Positions 11,735-13,798 of a DNA stretch of 13,798 bases are shown here, piece by piece. Positions within the stretch are counted from its first letter, which is position 1, and each line of letters begins with the position of its first letter. Source of the DNA: CAVPRW01 sp046727435 [NCBI: bacterium] (GTDB lineage: Bacteria; Tectomicrobia; Entotheonellia; J063); the NCBI GenBank assembly GCA_046727435.1, contig JBKPCR010000163.1:1-13798 (forward strand), in the 5' to 3' direction. The notes beneath the pieces are model-generated. The model worked only from the letters and a program-made list of their open reading frames with translations, was not told the origin of the DNA and did no database searches. Made by a program: the position numbers and the translations under genes.

Positions 11735-11782
11735 GGTTGTCCTCCTTACATCCTTTACAGAAGCCCTCTCGGTCCTCATGAG

Positions 11783-11798
11783 TGCCATGGCTATGGCA
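11783..11798. promoter_or_regulatory. Inverted repeat upstream of hicB
   Basis: TGCCAT-GGCT-ATGGCA is a perfect 6-bp inverted repeat about 50 bases upstream of the hicB start. Its placement would suit an operator for hicBA. No clear -10/-35 pair was found around it. Confidence 0.35.
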
Positions 11799-11882
11799 AC
11801 ACAGGACGCGACGGCGCGTACCAACCTGCTTAGCTCGCATTCACAACATACAGCCCAAACCGTCACGTGTCGAGGCAGAGAG

Positions 11883-11905
11883 AAATCGGGGTCAGACTGG
11901 CTTTT
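11883..11905 (+). repeat. GGGGTCAGACT motif, copy C
   Basis: AAATCGGGGTCAGACTGGCT (continuing TTT) is in the same orientation as copy B, so the two bracket hicBA. It lies 74 bases before the RAYT start. The remaining bases 11906-11978 hold the RAYT leader, with GAGG about 8 nt before its ATG. Confidence 0.65.
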
Positions 11906-11978
11906 CTCGCAGAACCTGATATAGTCCGAACGTTATCTGACTAATGTATCGCTGCGGTCCTCCGTTCTGAGGTCTTCT

Positions 11979-12704
11979 ATGCCTAGACCCCTTCGCTATC
12001 CCCTGGTCGACGTGCCTCAACACGTCATCCAACGCGGGCACAATCGCCAACCAGTCTTCTTTCATCCAGATGATGATCAGATGTACGTGCAGTGTCTGCA
12101 AGACGCCGCAGCGACCTATCACAGTGTCATCCATGCCTATGTGCTCATGACGAACCATGTACACGTGCTCATGACCCTACACCAGCCGAACAGTCTCGCC
12201 AAGGTCATGCAGTCCCTGGGCCGTCGGTATGTACAATATATTAACACTATGTACCAACGCACGGGAACCTTATGGGAAGGGCGCTACCGGGCCAGCCTGG
12301 TGGAGGCCGACGCGTATCTCTTGGCGTGCTACCGCTATATTGAGCTCAACCCGGTTCGAGCGGGCATGGTCCTAGAACCAGCGGCGTATCCCTGGTCGAG
12401 CTACCGCTGGCATGCGTTAGGCCACCCTGATCTAGTGGTCACGGATCATGCGCTCTATCTGGCGTTGGCGCGCACGCCTCAGGAGCAGCAACAAGTGTAC
12501 CAGGCGTTGTTCCAGGAACGTCTACACACGGGCCTGCTGCAGGAGATCCGCACCACACTCCAGCAGGGCCGCATTTTAGGGACTGAACGCTTCAAAGACG
12601 CGATTCAGACCATCCTGGCGCGGCGCGTTCGGCCAGGAAAAGCCGGCAGACCCCGCCAAGCGCCGAGTGCTCAGAGGATTTCCAACTCCACGAAGTCTTT
12701 GTGA
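11979..12704 (+). CDS. REP-associated tyrosine transposase (RAYT, Y1/HUH family)
   Basis: This 241-residue Y1-transposase-family protein keeps the family landmarks: N-terminal MPRPLRYPLVDVPQHVIQRG HNRQ strand, the HUH pair H60-x-H62 in MTNHVHVLM that binds the metal, WEGRYRASLVEADAYLLACY, and the tyrosine-containing helix YRYIELNPVRAGMV (118-131) followed by YPWSSYRWHA. HUH enzymes of this group nick single-stranded DNA through a covalent tyrosine link. RAYTs act on REP-type hairpins rather than on classical insertion-sequence ends. The length is normal. The C-terminal tail (RRVRPGKAGRPRQAPSAQRI) is basic and probably binds DNA. ATG 11979 follows GAGG. Copies of GGGGTCAGACT lie upstream, and an inverted hairpin version lies two bases after the stop. 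Confidence 0.88.
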   Translation: MPRPLRYPLVDVPQHVIQRGHNRQPVFFHPDDDQMYVQCLQDAAATYHSVIHAYVLMTNHVHVLMTLHQPNSLAKVMQSLGRRYVQYINTMYQRTGTLWEGRYRASLVEADAYLLACYRYIELNPVRAGMVLEPAAYPWSSYRWHALGHPDLVVTDHALYLALARTPQEQQQVYQALFQERLHTGLLQEIRTTLQQGRILGTERFKDAIQTILARRVRPGKAGRPRQAPSAQRISNSTKSL

Positions 12705-12705
12705 A

Positions 12706-12724
12706 CATGCGTCTGACCCGCATG
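12706..12724. repeat. Hairpin with inverted GGGTCAGAC motif after the RAYT gene
   Basis: CATGCG-TCTGACC-CGCATG has a perfect 6-bp stem. The loop and right stem read GGGTCAGAC on the reverse strand, opposite in orientation to copies A-D. It may be the right-hand recognition structure of the RAYT unit. Confidence 0.55.
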
Positions 12725-12750
12725 GCCCGGGCGAAGGAAGGAACAAGACG

Positions 12751-13383
12751 ATGGAGATAGCAATAAGTCCGCCGGAGCAACGCATTCTCCTTGACAACAT
12801 CACGTGGGAGACGTACGAGAGCCTGCTCCAAGCCCACTGTGATCGTAGCGTACCGCGCTTTACCTACGACCGGGGGCAACTGGAAATTATGAGCCCGTCC
12901 ATCGAACACGAGGAGCTGAAAGACACGGTAACACTCTTGGTCAATACACTGGCGGAAGAGATGGGCATCAATACCCGAAGTTTTGGGTCAGCCACCTTCC
13001 GGCGCGCAGACCTGCAGCGTGGCTTTGAGCCGGACGGATGTTTTTACGTGCAGTCGGTGACGCGTATTCAAGGGAGAACTGAGCTTGATCTCACAGTTGA
13101 TCCACCCCCAGACCTAGTCATTGAGATTGATCTGACGAGTCCATCCCTGCCCAAGTTCCCCATCTTCGCGCAACTTGGTGTGCCAGAGGTGTGGCGTGCT
13201 GATGGCAGTCAGATGCATATTTTCTGCCTTGAAGGCGGACAGTATGTCACACACGCAGAAAGCTCGATCCTCATAGGCATCACGGCTGAAGTCATCACAC
13301 GCTTTGTGCGCGAGAGTTACACGCTCGATCGACTCACATGGTTACACCGTGTGCGCGCGTGGATCCAACAACGAGAGACGTAG
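12751..13383 (+). CDS. Uma2-family (DUF820) PD-(D/E)XK-like putative endonuclease
   Basis: This 210-residue product starts at ATG 12751, about 9-10 nt after GGAAGGA. The frame is open back to 12667, but that overlaps the RAYT gene and lacks an SD. The Uma2 landmarks are present: ITWETYESLL near the start, FTYDRGQLEIMSPSIEHEEL, GFEPDGCFYV with the EPD acidic pair, and PPDLVIEIDLTSPS with the E-x-D of a PD-(D/E)XK-like core, followed by K in LPKFPIFAQLGVPEVWRAD. The family is abundant in cyanobacteria, Chloroflexi and other multicellular or large-genome bacteria, often near mobile DNA. Nuclease activity is predicted from the fold, and its biological role is unknown. The stop codon lies in a 10-bp tandem repeat. 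Confidence 0.87.
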   Translation: MEIAISPPEQRILLDNITWETYESLLQAHCDRSVPRFTYDRGQLEIMSPSIEHEELKDTVTLLVNTLAEEMGINTRSFGSATFRRADLQRGFEPDGCFYVQSVTRIQGRTELDLTVDPPPDLVIEIDLTSPSLPKFPIFAQLGVPEVWRADGSQMHIFCLEGGQYVTHAESSILIGITAEVITRFVRESYTLDRLTWLHRVRAWIQQRET

Positions 13384-13401
13384 AAGCAATCAGAAGCAAT
13401 C
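13382..13401. repeat. Perfect 10-bp tandem repeat at the Uma2 stop codon
   Basis: AGAAGCAATC occurs twice in a row. The first unit overlaps the TAG stop, and the second runs into motif copy D. Confidence 0.6.
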
Positions 13402-13419
13402 GGGCTCGGACTCGAATTT
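13397..13419 (+). repeat. GGGGTCAGACT-type motif, copy D (degenerate)
   Basis: CAATCGGGCTCGGACTCGAA (continuing TTT) shares GACTCGAATT with copy A. It lies between the Uma2 gene and the right-hand aminotransferase remnant. Confidence 0.5.
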
Positions 13420-13482
13420 CTACGACCGCGCCCTTGGCGTCAAGGATGCGTGTTCAGATCGAAGAAAAAGGCGTCTGCCACA

Positions 13483-13595
13483 CGAGCCTGCGCGGCGCTC
13501 AGCGCGACGCGAGCACGTTGCAAAACCGCTCGATTTCCTCCACCGTGTTGTAATAATGCACCGACGCCCGCACGAGGTCAGGCAGACCGCGGGCT
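13483..13595. repeat. Right copy of the ~113-bp direct repeat
   Basis: It matches 7811-7923 without gaps, with eight mismatches. Similarity ends at GGGCT (13591-13595), where the sequence joins the N-terminal half of an aminotransferase. Confidence 0.9.
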
Positions 13596-13798
13596 GGCCC
13601 GAGGCATCGTTGGGAATAACCTTCACCACAGCGCCCGTCTTGCGCGCCACCTGTAGGACGCGATGTAATTGCTGGCATATTCCGCCACGGCGGTGAGAAT
13701 GCGGTCGCCGGGTCCGAGAGGGACCGCATAAAAGGCCATATCCCAGGCGCGCGTGGCGTTTTCGACGATGGCGATCTCATCGCGATGGCATCCCAAGA
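13499..13798 (-). pseudogene. Class-V PLP aminotransferase, internally deleted and frameshifted, continues off the window
   Basis: Reading leftward from the right edge, one frame gives the N-terminal large-domain region DEIAIVENATRAWDMAFYAV, then PLGPGDRILTAVAEYASNYI. Near 13655 the frame is lost by one base, and the next frame continues LQVARKTGAVVKVIPNDASG. At about 13596 this jumps directly to the last ~33 residues (RGLPDLVRASVHYYNT, then VEEIERFCNVLASR, stop at 13499), skipping the middle of the protein including the PLP-lysine region. A frameshift plus a large internal deletion make it a clear pseudogene. Its 5' end lies beyond the window. The tail is the direct-repeat copy of 7811-7923. 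Confidence 0.82.

Noticed and set aside
1-13798. CRISPR array, tRNA or rRNA genes
   Set aside because: No regularly spaced repeats of CRISPR size and no cloverleaf or rRNA-like stretches were seen on either strand.

Overview
The window looks like a bacterial chromosome segment of fairly high GC, interrupted by a clearly AT-richer patch at about 8160-9340. A partial XoxF-type, PQQ-dependent methanol dehydrogenase next to a 'PQQ-associated' periplasmic gene set, a Ski2-like helicase, a RAYT transposase and many toxin-antitoxin remnants would fit an uncultured methylotroph-like lineage (for example Methylomirabilota/NC10 or Tectomicrobia). That placement is an impression from gene content only and has not been tested by phylogeny.

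Region 1 (1-4692) is a periplasmic C1/alcohol-oxidation block. The 5' part of a xoxF-like dehydrogenase gene runs leftward out of the window. A 455-bp divergent intergenic region separates it from a rightward four-gene operon: a secreted cupredoxin-like protein with a carboxypeptidase-regulatory-like end, a Tat-exported periplasmic-binding-protein-like gene, a seven-bladed YVTN beta-propeller and a DoxX-type membrane protein. Spacings are 15, 35 and 15 nt, and each gene has a Shine-Dalgarno (SD) sequence. The solute-binding protein and propeller resemble the protein families known to accompany PQQ-dependent alcohol dehydrogenases. No ABC ATPase or permease lies beside them here.

Region 2 (4801-7705) is housekeeping-like: a family-4 uracil-DNA glycosylase (leftward) diverging from a 710-residue Ski2/Mtr4-like DExH helicase.

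Region 3 (about 7800-13798) is a rearranged accessory region. Its two ends carry remnants of class-V PLP aminotransferase genes that share a ~113-bp direct repeat (about 93% identical). Between them lie a 5'-truncated HNH nuclease fragment, two AT-rich orphan ORFs, a VapBC-like pair whose PIN toxin is frameshifted and fused to an unrelated tail, a Phd/YefM-like gene translationally coupled to a truncated HNH gene that ends in a second vapC fragment, an apparently intact hicBA pair, a REP-associated tyrosine transposase (RAYT) and a Uma2-family nuclease. A degenerate motif around GGGGTCAGACT recurs at the borders of these modules, and an inverted version forms a hairpin just after the RAYT gene. 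This suggests RAYT- or repeat-driven rearrangement. Only hicBA, the VapB-like gene, the Phd/YefM-like gene, the RAYT and the Uma2 gene look intact. Most other recognisable genes here are broken.

I saw no tRNA, rRNA or CRISPR array, and no convincing intrinsic terminator with a T-tract.
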